64,000 nt of DNA from Candidatus Peregrinibacteria bacterium (lineage in GTDB: Bacteria; Patescibacteriota; Gracilibacteria; UBA1369; GCA-2718715). Below are positions 44,752 to 53,303 of this stretch, piece after piece; the first letter of the stretch is position 1, and each line of letters begins with the position of its first letter. The notes beneath the pieces are model-generated. The model was not told the origin of the DNA and made no database searches. It was given only the letters and a program-made list of their open reading frames with translations. The position numbers and the translations under genes were made by a program. Where the stretch lies: positions 1-64,000 of the forward strand of contig JAAZXH010000016.1 in the NCBI GenBank assembly GCA_014240275.1, in the 5' to 3' direction.

Positions 44752-45772
44752 ACTTTCTGTTAAATTCCAGTAACACCTCTTTTAATCTATTCATGTGAAT
44801 AGCTTTACCAATTGTGATACGCATTTTATTCTTGAGTCCATCTACACTATAAAATCTAACAAAAACTTGCTGACATTGCAAAAAATCCTGCAACTGATCT
44901 TTCAAATTTAAGGGAAACTCAACCAACATAAAATTCGCATAAGATTTAAACGAACGCATTAAAGAAAGCTGATCTTTAACAAAATAATATAAATCCTGAC
45001 GCAACTGATAAAGATTTTCAACCACACCGTCATAGTATTTATTATCTTTTAAAGCAGCTATCGCCATATGCTCACTCAGCTGGTTAAAACCTAAATACAA
45101 AGGTTGGTATTTTAAGTTCTGCAAAACAGAATCACCAACTAACAAGTAAGCAACCCGCATAGCTACTAAACCATAAAGTTTAGAAAAAGTCCGTAGAACC
45201 ATCAAATTTGGAAATTCTTGAAGCAAATTCAATAACTTAACGTCATCGTAATCTTTATCAAAACCATAATACGCCTCATCTACCAAAACCATAGTACTTT
45301 TAGGCACTGTCCTTAATACCAATTCTAACTTTTCTAAAGGCAAAATATTCCCAGTTGGATTATTAGGAGAAGTTATCAAAAGCAAATCAAAAGACTCCTT
45401 CTTACATTTCTCAATTATATCAGCAATATCAAATTCAAACGCACACTCCCCTTGGTTCATTTGGAAAGTATCAAACTCTATTTCTAAACGTTGAAACTGA
45501 TTCGTATAATAACCCCAGGCGTAATCTGAAATCAAACACTTACCCTTACCACCCAATAAATTTTCAAACACATAACGCAACAGTCCCTCTCCTCCATAAC
45601 CAAGAATAATATTACTTTTTTTTACACCAAACAATTTAGACAATTCTAACTCTAAAAGCTGTGAACTTTTAGGATACAAAGACAAAGCCACAGGATTATC
45701 ACAAAAATCACGCATAACATCTAAAACTTTTGGAGAGGGTCCAAACAAATTTTCATTTTGATTTAACTTCAT
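44738..45772 (-). CDS. HisC-like class I/II aminotransferase
   Basis: A 344-residue PLP enzyme most like histidinol-phosphate aminotransferase. It starts with the typical KLNQNENLFGPSPKVLDVM, has the SPNNPTGN motif, VDEAYYGF, and the PLP lysine in RTFSKLYGL (near 200). HisC relatives also act on aromatic amino acids, threonine phosphate (CobD) or other phosphorylated substrates. No other histidine gene is seen here. It overlaps the methyltransferase by 14 bases and has its own promoter, so it leads a three-gene operon. Confidence 0.85.
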   Translation of the reverse strand: MKLNQNENLFGPSPKVLDVMRDFCDNPVALSLYPKSSQLLELELSKLFGVKKSNIILGYGGEGLLRYVFENLLGGKGKCLISDYAWGYYTNQFQRLEIEFDTFQMNQGECAFEFDIADIIEKCKKESFDLLLITSPNNPTGNILPLEKLELVLRTVPKSTMVLVDEAYYGFDKDYDDVKLLNLLQEFPNLMVLRTFSKLYGLVAMRVAYLLVGDSVLQNLKYQPLYLGFNQLSEHMAIAALKDNKYYDGVVENLYQLRQDLYYFVKDQLSLMRSFKSYANFMLVEFPLNLKDQLQDFLQCQQVFVRFYSVDGLKNKMRITIGKAIHMNRLKEVLLEFNRKYENI

Positions 45773-45791
45773 ACCTTAATATTAGGATAAC

Positions 45792-45820
45792 AATATAACG
45801 TAAAAGCGTAGAATTGTCAA
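45792..45820 (-). promoter_or_regulatory. Promoter of the HisC-like/methyltransferase/IMPase operon
   Basis: On the minus strand TTGACA (45820-45815), 17-base spacer and TATATT (45797-45792), 20 bases before the ATG at 45772. The rest of the gap to the SLH gene shows no clear element. Confidence 0.7.
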
Positions 45821-45917
45821 ACTAGCGTCTAAATCCAATTTCCTTACAATATTCATAATAATTTTTGACTGTAAACATCATAAAAGATGGAAAGTTGTAA
45901 TTTTTACAATCCTCTAC

Positions 45918-47033
45918 CTACTCAAACTTATCTATGGCATGCAAACGATTGATAGCCTGTTTTTCTAGCAATGACATTCCCTTAGTTAAATCGTTAACCG
46001 AAGTATACAAAGGATACTCAACCACATTAAATTTTTTATACGCAGACGGAAAGTTTACATAAAAAGTACCTACTCTACTACGATAATCTGCCTGATTAGC
46101 TAAAGTATCAAAATTGCTAGAATTAGAATCACTGTAATTCACCACCGACTCTAGTAAAGAATTTACAAGGAGCGTATCGGAAATATTAGTTTTATAAAAC
46201 ACAGTGTAATAATCTGCAGTTTTGTATTTTTTAAGACCCATTTCAGGCATCACATCATCTAAAGAATTATTATAAACCCTTACAATAGTTAAACAAGCCT
46301 GTGCATCATTTTGAAAATAAAAAGCTGTTTGATTTAACATTCTTAAAATATAAGGGGCCTTACAATCCGTTACTACCTCATTGTAAACCATGTCTTGATT
46401 ACGCAAAGTGTCGTAAGTAACACGATAATCTTTTAAATCACCCAAATAAGAATCCAAGGTACCCTTTTGCACATTTTCTATTCTGGTGATCAAATCTGCC
46501 ATTTGACCTCTTTTAAAATTAAAATGAAAATATTCAGTATCGATCGGAATAATATTTTTTTCAGCTGCAGCTAGTACCATTCCCTTGTACCACTTTGTAG
46601 TTTCTGGATATTCTAAGTCAAAGTTTCGCATAGCCATCTTTAATGCCTCCGCCGTAGTTACAGATTGATTTGGCTTAAACATATTACCCGCAAAACCCGA
46701 AACTAAACCAGCATCTTTGGCATAACAAACATACTTACTAAACCAATCAGAACTGCTCACATCATTAAAACAAGCTTGCTTAAAGGCTTCCAAATCAGGA
46801 GTAAAACTTGGGTCTAAATTTCTTTTTGATTCCACTAAAATCTTTAAAATTTCAGCTCGGGAAATATCCCTTTCATAACCAAACGAACCATCTTTATAAC
46901 CTTGAACCACTTGTTTTTGCTGTAAATTTAAGATTGCATCTTTATAGATATTTTCCCAAGATACATCGGTAAAATCAGCCAAAGCAGTAGAGCTTAAAAC
47001 CAAAGTTAAAAGCAAACTTAAAAACTTTTTCAT
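45918..47033 (-). CDS. Secreted SLH-domain protein
   Basis: A 371-residue protein with a signal peptide (1-19, ending STALA) and three S-layer-homology segments in the first 190 residues: a first with QGYKDGSFGYERDISRAEIL, a second with SGFAGNMFKPNQSVTTAEAL and a diverged third with NFKRGQMADLI. SLH triplets bind pyruvylated or similar wall polymers and hold proteins at the surface. The C-terminal 180 residues are not recognised. Paired with a lipoprotein gene 58 bases upstream on the same strand. Confidence 0.85.
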   Translation of the reverse strand: MKKFLSLLLTLVLSSTALADFTDVSWENIYKDAILNLQQKQVVQGYKDGSFGYERDISRAEILKILVESKRNLDPSFTPDLEAFKQACFNDVSSSDWFSKYVCYAKDAGLVSGFAGNMFKPNQSVTTAEALKMAMRNFDLEYPETTKWYKGMVLAAAEKNIIPIDTEYFHFNFKRGQMADLITRIENVQKGTLDSYLGDLKDYRVTYDTLRNQDMVYNEVVTDCKAPYILRMLNQTAFYFQNDAQACLTIVRVYNNSLDDVMPEMGLKKYKTADYYTVFYKTNISDTLLVNSLLESVVNYSDSNSSNFDTLANQADYRSRVGTFYVNFPSAYKKFNVVEYPLYTSVNDLTKGMSLLEKQAINRLHAIDKFE

Positions 47034-47090
47034 AAAACAAGTGTTAATATAGACACATCAATTTTAACAAAAATAATGAGAAAGATGAAA

Positions 47091-48485
47091 TTAAAAATTC
47101 ACATGGATGCGTACTTCATCTATTACACTTTCTGAATGAGGATTTAAAGGTATTGCTATTCCATCATTCACTGAATAAGTTCCTTGTACTAAGCTCAAAA
47201 GCACAAACGGTGCACCTTCGAAATCTTCAGGCAGATAATTTAGACGTAAATGGACAGAATCAACATCCAATAACTCCAGTTGATCAAATGCAAACACTAC
47301 GCTCTCACCATCTAGCTGACCTTCAACATTAGCACCAAGGGCATCAACTAAACTTATAGATTGTATCGAAGCATTATGAGTCGAGTATGTAAACTGTAAA
47401 CTATTTAATGTAACATCTGCAAACTGAGGGAAATCAAGTTCCTCCCTAACTTGCTGCCAAAATAACAATTCAACATCAGCGTCCAAACTATTACCCTCTA
47501 CAACCGGATTTGCAAACATAGCAGACAACAAAACGGGTAAGTCTGCAAAACTCAGGTCTGCGTTAACTAAAGGTCTTACATAAGGTTCTTCTCCAGTTCG
47601 TATATTTTCAAAACTATCTTCAAAATTAGGAAGAATTTGAATAAAACTAAATTGACCATTGATGTTCGTTGTATAGTCAAAATCTCTCACATATTTAAAT
47701 GGCAAATCAATTCTGACATGAAATACATTAACCTGATCACGAAAACAATCAAAATACAAACCATCAATATGTGCATCAAAAACCACAACACCATCTTCAT
47801 CAATAATATTACCATCTACTTCATGGGATATTCGAACCCAATCTAGATAATCTGCCAGTGTAGCATTAGGCTGTAATCCTACACCACTGGGATCCTGAAT
47901 AACAAGGTGAAAACTTTCAAAACTCAGATCACAAGCAAAAGGTTCAACTGAAAAACTAAACAGCAACTGTTCATCTTGCATGAAATATCTCCAAGGATTG
48001 TCTAAAATAGTTACTGCGACTTCACACCGAGGTTCAGGAATTGGAACTCCTTGATCCAGTGGCATTTCGGCATCAAACTCTTCCGGCATTTGAAAGTCTA
48101 GCTCTTCCGGCATTTGAAAGTCTAACTCTTCCGGCATTTGAAAGTCTAACTCTTCGGGCATCTGGGCATCTACAGGCATTTCAGAATCTGGCATTTCTAA
48201 ATCAGTTATATCTTGAACTTGAGGTATGCCTGTATCTATAGGCATTGTAGTATCTGGAAATCCTACATCAAAAATCTCTTGATCTTCAGGCATTTGAGCA
48301 TCAGGGTTTCCGGGAACTAGTAAATCTCCCTGGTAACCAGCCACCATTTCTACAGGATCTTGAGTTGGTGACACATGTTCAATACATCCATTTAAAAGAG
48401 CTGCAAAAGATAATGCCATAACTTGAACTCTGTTACTAAAAAATGAAGGTTTACTAATGTTTGATTTAAATTTTTCAAATGCCAT
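47091..48485 (-). CDS. Surface lipoprotein with Asp/Pro/Met-rich linker
   Basis: I chose ATG 48485 because the promoter -10 box lies at 48507-48512, inside the longer frame from 48521. The 464-residue protein has a lipoprotein signal ending in the lipobox LLNGC, then a linker rich in Asp, Pro, Met and Glu (about 40-140) with a QMPEELDF repeat, and a roughly 320-residue beta-rich domain. Acidic DTGMP-type linkers are seen in outer-surface lipoproteins of other bacteria with complex envelopes. The C-terminal domain is not recognised. Likely a lipid-anchored surface protein. Confidence 0.68.
   Translation of the reverse strand: MAFEKFKSNISKPSFFSNRVQVMALSFAALLNGCIEHVSPTQDPVEMVAGYQGDLLVPGNPDAQMPEDQEIFDVGFPDTTMPIDTGIPQVQDITDLEMPDSEMPVDAQMPEELDFQMPEELDFQMPEELDFQMPEEFDAEMPLDQGVPIPEPRCEVAVTILDNPWRYFMQDEQLLFSFSVEPFACDLSFESFHLVIQDPSGVGLQPNATLADYLDWVRISHEVDGNIIDEDGVVVFDAHIDGLYFDCFRDQVNVFHVRIDLPFKYVRDFDYTTNINGQFSFIQILPNFEDSFENIRTGEEPYVRPLVNADLSFADLPVLLSAMFANPVVEGNSLDADVELLFWQQVREELDFPQFADVTLNSLQFTYSTHNASIQSISLVDALGANVEGQLDGESVVFAFDQLELLDVDSVHLRLNYLPEDFEGAPFVLLSLVQGTYSVNDGIAIPLNPHSESVIDEVRIHVNF
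48076..48171 (-). repeat. 24-bp tandem repeats encoding QMPEELDF
   Basis: Three nearly perfect 24-base units plus a fourth degenerate one encode eight-residue QMPEELDF steps in the lipoprotein linker. Copy-number change would keep the frame and lengthen the linker. Confidence 0.9.
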
Positions 48486-48506
48486 ATTATAAATTAAAGC
48501 ACATAT

Positions 48507-48534
48507 ATTATAGACCAACAAGATAAAATGTCAA
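48507..48534 (-). promoter_or_regulatory. Promoter of the lipoprotein gene
   Basis: On the minus strand TTGACA (48534-48529), 16-base spacer and perfect TATAAT (48512-48507), 21 bases before ATG 48485. Confidence 0.8.
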
Positions 48535-48539
48535 TCTCT

Positions 48540-48568
48540 TTGATTTATCAATAAAATTAGAGTATAGT
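48540..48568 (+). promoter_or_regulatory. Promoter of the glutamine amidotransferase gene
   Basis: TTGATT at 48540-48545, 17-base spacer, TATAGT at 48563-48568, 20 bases before the ATG at 48589. It is back to back with the lipoprotein promoter. Confidence 0.55.
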
Positions 48569-48588
48569 CCAAATATATAAATGACAAA

Positions 48589-49293
48589 ATGCACATTCAT
48601 TTTATCCAACACGAACACTTTGAAGCCCCAGGAGCATACCTCGACTGGGCAAACCAAAAGGGCCATACCACAAGTACATCTCGCGTTTACCAAAACGAAG
48701 CTCTTCCCAATAGCACCAACTATGACCTTTTAGTAGTGCTTGGCGGACCGCAAGATCCAGCAACTACCACCGAACAAAGCCCCCATTTTAATGCCAAAGC
48801 TGAAATTGCCTGCATCAAACAAGCGATAGATGCCAATAAAAAAGTCATTGGCGTATGTCTTGGAGCTCAACTAATTGGTGAAACTCTAGGGGCCAAATTT
48901 GCACATAGCCCAAATCGCGAAATTGGATTATTTAACCTAGAACTCAATCCAGAAGCCTCAAACGATCCATTTTTTAAAACTCAAAATCAAACGCTTCCCT
49001 GCGGTCATTGGCACGGAGACATGCCGGGACTAACAGATCAATCTAAAGTTTTAGCCACCACTTCTGGCTGCCCAAGACAAATCGTAAAATACTCAGACAA
49101 AGTATACGGCTTTCAATGTCATTTTGAATTCACACCTGAAGTTATCGAACTAATGATCCAAAACTGCAGCCATGAACTTGAAAAATATAAAGACCAACCC
49201 TATATACAAAATGCAGAAACACTTCGCAAGAATGATTACCGGCCAGCTAACCACACCCTTTTTGCCTTTCTAGATTACCTAGAACAAACTTAA
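48589..49293 (+). CDS. Class I glutamine amidotransferase (GMP-synthase-like)
   Basis: A 234-residue stand-alone glutaminase domain. The catalytic triad is visible: Cys90 in VIGVCLGAQ, His178 and Glu180 in FQCHFEF. The GHWHGD stretch near 140 is typical of the GuaA-like 'GMP synthase-glutamine amidotransferase domain' family. No synthetase partner is fused or adjacent, so the acceptor of the ammonia is unknown. The 3' end overlaps the convergent flavin-reductase-like gene by four bases. Confidence 0.85.
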   Translation: MHIHFIQHEHFEAPGAYLDWANQKGHTTSTSRVYQNEALPNSTNYDLLVVLGGPQDPATTTEQSPHFNAKAEIACIKQAIDANKKVIGVCLGAQLIGETLGAKFAHSPNREIGLFNLELNPEASNDPFFKTQNQTLPCGHWHGDMPGLTDQSKVLATTSGCPRQIVKYSDKVYGFQCHFEFTPEVIELMIQNCSHELEKYKDQPYIQNAETLRKNDYRPANHTLFAFLDYLEQT

Positions 49294-49766
49294 ATACTAA
49301 TTAGCTTCTTATCTCGTAAATCCTGTAAATATAAGGGTTCTGACTGGCTAAAATGCTTAAATTTTACAACGTCAAACAAATACATTATATGATCCCCTGC
49401 ATCTAAAGAGGAGACCACCTGCAATTGCATAGCCGCAAGCGCTGAAGTAAAAACAGGCAATGAACCAAACACCTGAGTTTCTTCTTTTATTTTCGTAAGT
49501 TTATTAACCTGCTTGCCAGAGCGCTTGCCAAACAAACGTACATATTCAATGTTTGATTTTGAAAGAAGCAATAAATTCACAGGTTTAGTGCTTTGTAAAT
49601 TTTCCAGAGTTTGAGTCCCCTTATAAACTGCAACCATAAAACGCTTTGGATTCAATGAAACAGCAGAAACGTAAGTACAAATATTAAAATTCACTACTCC
49701 CTGCTCAGATATAGTTTCGAGGCTATAAACCGGTAAATTTGGTATATTCCAAGGTCTTTTTGGCAT
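49290..49766 (-). CDS. Flavin-reductase-like FMN-binding protein
   Basis: A 158-residue protein of the flavin reductase/FMN-binding split-barrel fold, with NICTYVSAVSLNPKRFMVAV near 28-47 and the C-terminal DHIMYLFDV strand typical of the family. Such proteins reduce or bind FMN and often serve a monooxygenase. No partner oxygenase is adjacent. The first residues (PKRPWN) precede the domain directly. Confidence 0.75.
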   Translation of the reverse strand: MPKRPWNIPNLPVYSLETISEQGVVNFNICTYVSAVSLNPKRFMVAVYKGTQTLENLQSTKPVNLLLLSKSNIEYVRLFGKRSGKQVNKLTKIKEETQVFGSLPVFTSALAAMQLQVVSSLDAGDHIMYLFDVVKFKHFSQSEPLYLQDLRDKKLISI

Positions 49767-49808
49767 CTTTACAATTATACAAACACATTATACCAAATAA
49801 ATTAAAAC

Positions 49809-49836
49809 TTGAAATCTCAAACCTTTCTGCTACATT
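49809..49836 (+). promoter_or_regulatory. Promoter for tRNA-Thr
   Basis: TTGAAA at 49809-49814, 16-base spacer and TACATT at 49831-49836, 19 bases before the tRNA. Confidence 0.55.
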
Positions 49837-49855
49837 AATAAATGCAGACTTTAAA

Positions 49856-49931
49856 GCCATTATAGCTCAGTTGGTAGAGCGCACCCATGGTAAGGGTGAG
49901 GTCTCGGGTTCGATTCCCGATAATGGCTCCA
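49856..49931 (+). tRNA. tRNA-Thr (anticodon GGU), CCA encoded
   Basis: Acceptor arms GCCATTA and TAATGGC pair fully, with discriminator T and encoded CCA. The anticodon stem CACCC/GGGTG holds the loop ATGGTAA, anticodon GGT. D arm and T arm (GGTTCGATTCC) are standard. Confidence 0.96.
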
Positions 49932-49965
49932 GTTTTCTACTTGGGACTTCATCAATACTGCAAAT

Positions 49966-50676
49966 ATGACTATAAACCAAAATACAGCAAAATCCATCAA
50001 AACATTAGCAATATGCATGCTAATTTTTGCACCATTTGATCTCCCCTATAGCTACTATCAGCTTCTAAGATGGATTATATGTATTAATTCTATTTTCTTT
50101 GCTATTCAATACAATAATAACCAAAACAAATATTTAGCACCTTTATTTACAATACTGGCAATCATTTATAACCCAATAGCTCCAATCAACATAGAAAAAG
50201 AAGTATGGATTTACATCAATGCAATCACACTCCTTTGCATTATTCATCAAGATGTTTTAAAAAATAAAAATAAAATCCTAAAATATGTCGAACCACTAAA
50301 AAACCCTTACACAAACTTAAAAAAAAAATTAAACGCATTATTTAGCCGACCACTGATTGTGCTATGCCTATTAGTAGCATTAATAGCCCCTCTTCAAAAC
50401 AGCCCTTACATACATGATATAGGTAACTTAGCGTTAAATGCAGAAGAGGAAGATTTATTACGCCGTCAAGAAGATTACTTTAGATTAGTAGAGAGTCAAT
50501 CGCGACTACGTGAACTTACTCAAGAAGAAATAGATGTTTACAATAAGGTACAAGCTAAGTACGATATCCTAAAATCTAGTCAGGGTGCAGCAGCTACACT
50601 CATTCTTACTTGTTTAATATGGTTGTTAATCTATCTTCCTAAAACAATATACAAATACTTTAAAAAACATTTATAA
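49966..50676 (+). CDS. Multi-helix membrane protein of unknown function
   Basis: A 236-residue protein with about five N-terminal membrane helices, a charged helical region (EEEDLLRRQEDYFRLVES) and one C-terminal helix (ATLILTCLIWLLIYLP) followed by a basic tail. No family is recognised. It starts 34 bases after tRNA-Thr and may share its transcript. The frame continues open past its TAA for 68 codons (next entry). Confidence 0.5.
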   Translation: MTINQNTAKSIKTLAICMLIFAPFDLPYSYYQLLRWIICINSIFFAIQYNNNQNKYLAPLFTILAIIYNPIAPINIEKEVWIYINAITLLCIIHQDVLKNKNKILKYVEPLKNPYTNLKKKLNALFSRPLIVLCLLVALIAPLQNSPYIHDIGNLALNAEEEDLLRRQEDYFRLVESQSRLRELTQEEIDVYNKVQAKYDILKSSQGAAATLILTCLIWLLIYLPKTIYKYFKKHL

Positions 50677-50883
50677 AACTACCACTTTTCAAATCAGATC
50701 TATGGCTATACTAATCTAGAAGAGGCCTGCCTTTGGTACGAAAATTTATCAGAGCAAGAAAGAATTCAACTACAATACGCCAATCAACCACATTTGAATG
50801 TAGCCCATGCAGCCATTTGCGAATTTCAATATGCAGCACTAACTAAAACCCACACTTTACATAGCTTAATTCTTAAAAAATAA
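50677..50883 (+). pseudogene. 68-codon open frame continuing past the stop of the membrane protein
   Basis: The frame directly after TAA 50674-50676 stays open to 50883 and reads like real protein (YTNLEEACLWYENLSEQERI, then NVAHAAICEFQYAAL). It has no ATG or GTG, only one internal TTG, so it cannot easily be a gene of its own. It may be the C-terminal tail of the upstream protein behind an in-frame stop, or the remnant of a decayed gene. The stop of the MFS gene begins at the next base on the other strand. Confidence 0.45.
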
Positions 50884-52044
50884 TTAAGCCTCGACTTTTC
50901 GCAAACTTAAAACATATAAAATCAGAAAAACATTGCTTAAACAAGCCACAACAAAAAACACAACCTGCAAAGAAAATTGTGATGCAACAAGCCCTGTAAC
51001 AAGCATAATCAAAGATGAAAACACAGTCAAAAACTGACTATTCACAGACAACAAAGTTGAACGCTTAGTATCTTCAACACGATTATTAATAAAATCTGTA
51101 ATTGTTGGATTATACAATCCTCTCAAAAAATAAAAAATTGCTACAAACCCAAGAATCAAAACCCAATTTTGAGACATTCCAAAAAACAACAAAAACAAAG
51201 TAAACACAAGTGAATGTAACACTAAATATTTATCTATGCTAAACCATTTTCCAACTTGATCCGAATACAAAGCTCCGAAAGCCCGAAATAAAAAAGTTGC
51301 CGCTGCAATTGCACCAAAATATTGTTCTTTTATTCCAAGCTCTATATAAAAGGGCTGTAAATATTGAAATGTAACTACAGCTAAAGAACCTATCAGGGCA
51401 GAAAACACAAAAATCTTTGAAAATCCAGGAGTTTTAAAACTATAAACCATACTCTCCTTAATATGTTTTACAACCGACTTCGAAACTTTAGGTATTGAAA
51501 CCTCAGTCAAAGCGATTATTAAGGGAATAGAAAGTATCGAAAATCCAAACTCTAACAAAAATGGTAAACGCGGCGACCAAACATATAAAAAACCACCACT
51601 AATGGATGCCAAAACCCAAAAAAGATTCAAATAAAATTCTAATTTACCATAAATCTTTTTAAAACTAGTTTGCCTACCACATCTTTTTAATTCATTATAA
51701 ATAAATGCCACGTCAGCGCCTTGCTTCATAGCTTGACCTGCCCCCATTAAACTGTATCCAAATAAGAAAGCTAAAAAACTATTAGCAAAGGCAAACACAC
51801 CAAAACCGGCTGTCATAATCACAGCACCAATTAAAATACTCGTCTTATTACCATAACGATCAGCAAAAATCCCAGCTGGAATTTGAAACACAGCAGAACA
51901 AATCAAAAACCCAGCTACCACAGTCGCAATCTGAGTCAGAGTCAAACCAACCCCAAGCATCAACAACACAAATACCCCAATTGAAAAACTCGCATCTTCA
52001 GCGACCATAGCAAGCCCCAATAACTTTAAATTTTTGGTGAACAT
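50884..52044 (-). CDS. Major facilitator superfamily transporter
   Basis: A 386-residue protein with 12 membrane helices and the MFS loop signature between helices 2 and 3, GIFADRYGNKTSILIG (about 58-73). The overall pattern is that of drug or metabolite exporters. It starts 5 bases after the ATP-grasp gene stop, so the ligase product may be its cargo. That link is inferred from gene pairing, as in the BacD-BacE pair of bacilysin producers. Confidence 0.87.
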   Translation of the reverse strand: MFTKNLKLLGLAMVAEDASFSIGVFVLLMLGVGLTLTQIATVVAGFLICSAVFQIPAGIFADRYGNKTSILIGAVIMTAGFGVFAFANSFLAFLFGYSLMGAGQAMKQGADVAFIYNELKRCGRQTSFKKIYGKLEFYLNLFWVLASISGGFLYVWSPRLPFLLEFGFSILSIPLIIALTEVSIPKVSKSVVKHIKESMVYSFKTPGFSKIFVFSALIGSLAVVTFQYLQPFYIELGIKEQYFGAIAAATFLFRAFGALYSDQVGKWFSIDKYLVLHSLVFTLFLLFFGMSQNWVLILGFVAIFYFLRGLYNPTITDFINNRVEDTKRSTLLSVNSQFLTVFSSLIMLVTGLVASQFSLQVVFFVVACLSNVFLILYVLSLRKVEA

Positions 52045-52049
52045 AAATT

Positions 52050-53231
52050 CTATTTAAGCAAAATATTATTTGTAACCCTTTTTAAGTCTCCCAGAGGATC
52101 ACTTTGATTCTCAGCAAAAAAATTAACCACATACAAAGCATCTGGCTTATTTGGATACCCAGTTACCTCCTTACCTATTTCAGACAACGGTATAAAATCT
52201 AAGAGTTCAATTAGCGAATTATTTTCCAACTTCTGCAAAACAAAATCAGACTTTGCATATTCGGCATGCATCACTAACACACCCTTATTTTGAGGTTGGA
52301 TTTTATATGCAAGATTAAACATTGATGATAAAAAAGCCAAGGGCAAATTCACACCCAAAGCCCTATCATAACCTCTCAAAATAGGCCCTCCAGCAGATCT
52401 AGCAGCAACCTCAATTAATTTAAATTCACCATTTTGAATTTTGAACTCCATGTGAAACAAGGTATTATTCAAACCTAAATTACTTAAAACATCGTGAATA
52501 ATATCCTTAAACTGATCCCGAATAGACCTCCAATCAGCAAAACCAGCTAAGGTTGTTTCAAGAGTAAACTGAGGCTCAGGGCCCAAATATTGGCGAGTCA
52601 ATAAAATTTCAGAAACTTGAGAATTTAACACAAATCCGTCAGCAGAATACATTTGTCCACCAAAGTATTCTTCCGCTTGAAAATCAAGATCTTCAGGAAA
52701 ATCTTGGATCTTAATCTCATTAAAAATTTTAGGTATTTCAAACTGTGAATTAATTTTATATACACCTAAACTATTTACTCCCCTATTGGGTTTTACAACA
52801 CAAGGAAATATAAAACCTTCCAAACTACTAGTAAAAGCCTTCAAACTACTTACATCAACAGCAATTGTCTGAACAGAATATGACTTAGAAGCAAGTTTTT
52901 CACGCATCAAAAACTTATTCACAGAGGAATTATTAACTCCCTCAACATTTAATTCTGAGAAACAGAATACTGTTTGCAACTGGGATGCTAACAAGACCCT
53001 ATCTTCTAAAAAACTAACTATATAGTCAAACTCAATCTGCAAACCTGAAAGCAACTTTTTACAAGCATCAAAATCAGCTAAATCACCCTTAAAAGTTTGA
53101 ACAAAAAATTTCGCAGTAATATCTTCTTCAAGATCAGACAATAAATATAAATCAAAATACTTAGAATTCAATAAAGACTCATACACAAATTCACGCATCT
53201 GACCATAACCAACTATCAAGATTTTTTTCAT
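52050..53231 (-). CDS. ATP-grasp ligase
   Basis: A 393-residue ATP-grasp enzyme. An N-terminal Rossmann-like domain (KKILIVGYGQMREFVYE) precedes the ATP-grasp fold: FPCVVKPNRGVNSLGV (glycine-rich loop), the AEEYFGGQMYSADGF strand and FHMEFKIQNGEFKLIEVAAR with Mg-binding Glu and the following R/GG. This arrangement is shared by L-amino acid ligases (BacD-type) and by carbamoyl-phosphate-synthase-like ligases that join a carboxylate to an amine. The substrates are unknown. It is 5 bases upstream of an MFS exporter. Confidence 0.82.
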   Translation of the reverse strand: MKKILIVGYGQMREFVYESLLNSKYFDLYLLSDLEEDITAKFFVQTFKGDLADFDACKKLLSGLQIEFDYIVSFLEDRVLLASQLQTVFCFSELNVEGVNNSSVNKFLMREKLASKSYSVQTIAVDVSSLKAFTSSLEGFIFPCVVKPNRGVNSLGVYKINSQFEIPKIFNEIKIQDFPEDLDFQAEEYFGGQMYSADGFVLNSQVSEILLTRQYLGPEPQFTLETTLAGFADWRSIRDQFKDIIHDVLSNLGLNNTLFHMEFKIQNGEFKLIEVAARSAGGPILRGYDRALGVNLPLAFLSSMFNLAYKIQPQNKGVLVMHAEYAKSDFVLQKLENNSLIELLDFIPLSEIGKEVTGYPNKPDALYVVNFFAENQSDPLGDLKRVTNNILLK

Positions 53232-53303
53232 GCCAAAACTTATTTATTTATAGCATACAATAAAAAACAAAAGAAATATAGTTTACCGCAAACTGATTGT
53301 GTA

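Noticed and set aside
45773..45917. Small RNA or riboswitch in the 146-base gap before the HisC-like gene
   Set aside because: Only the promoter is convincing; a weak TTGTAA/TTACAA hairpin has no supporting features.
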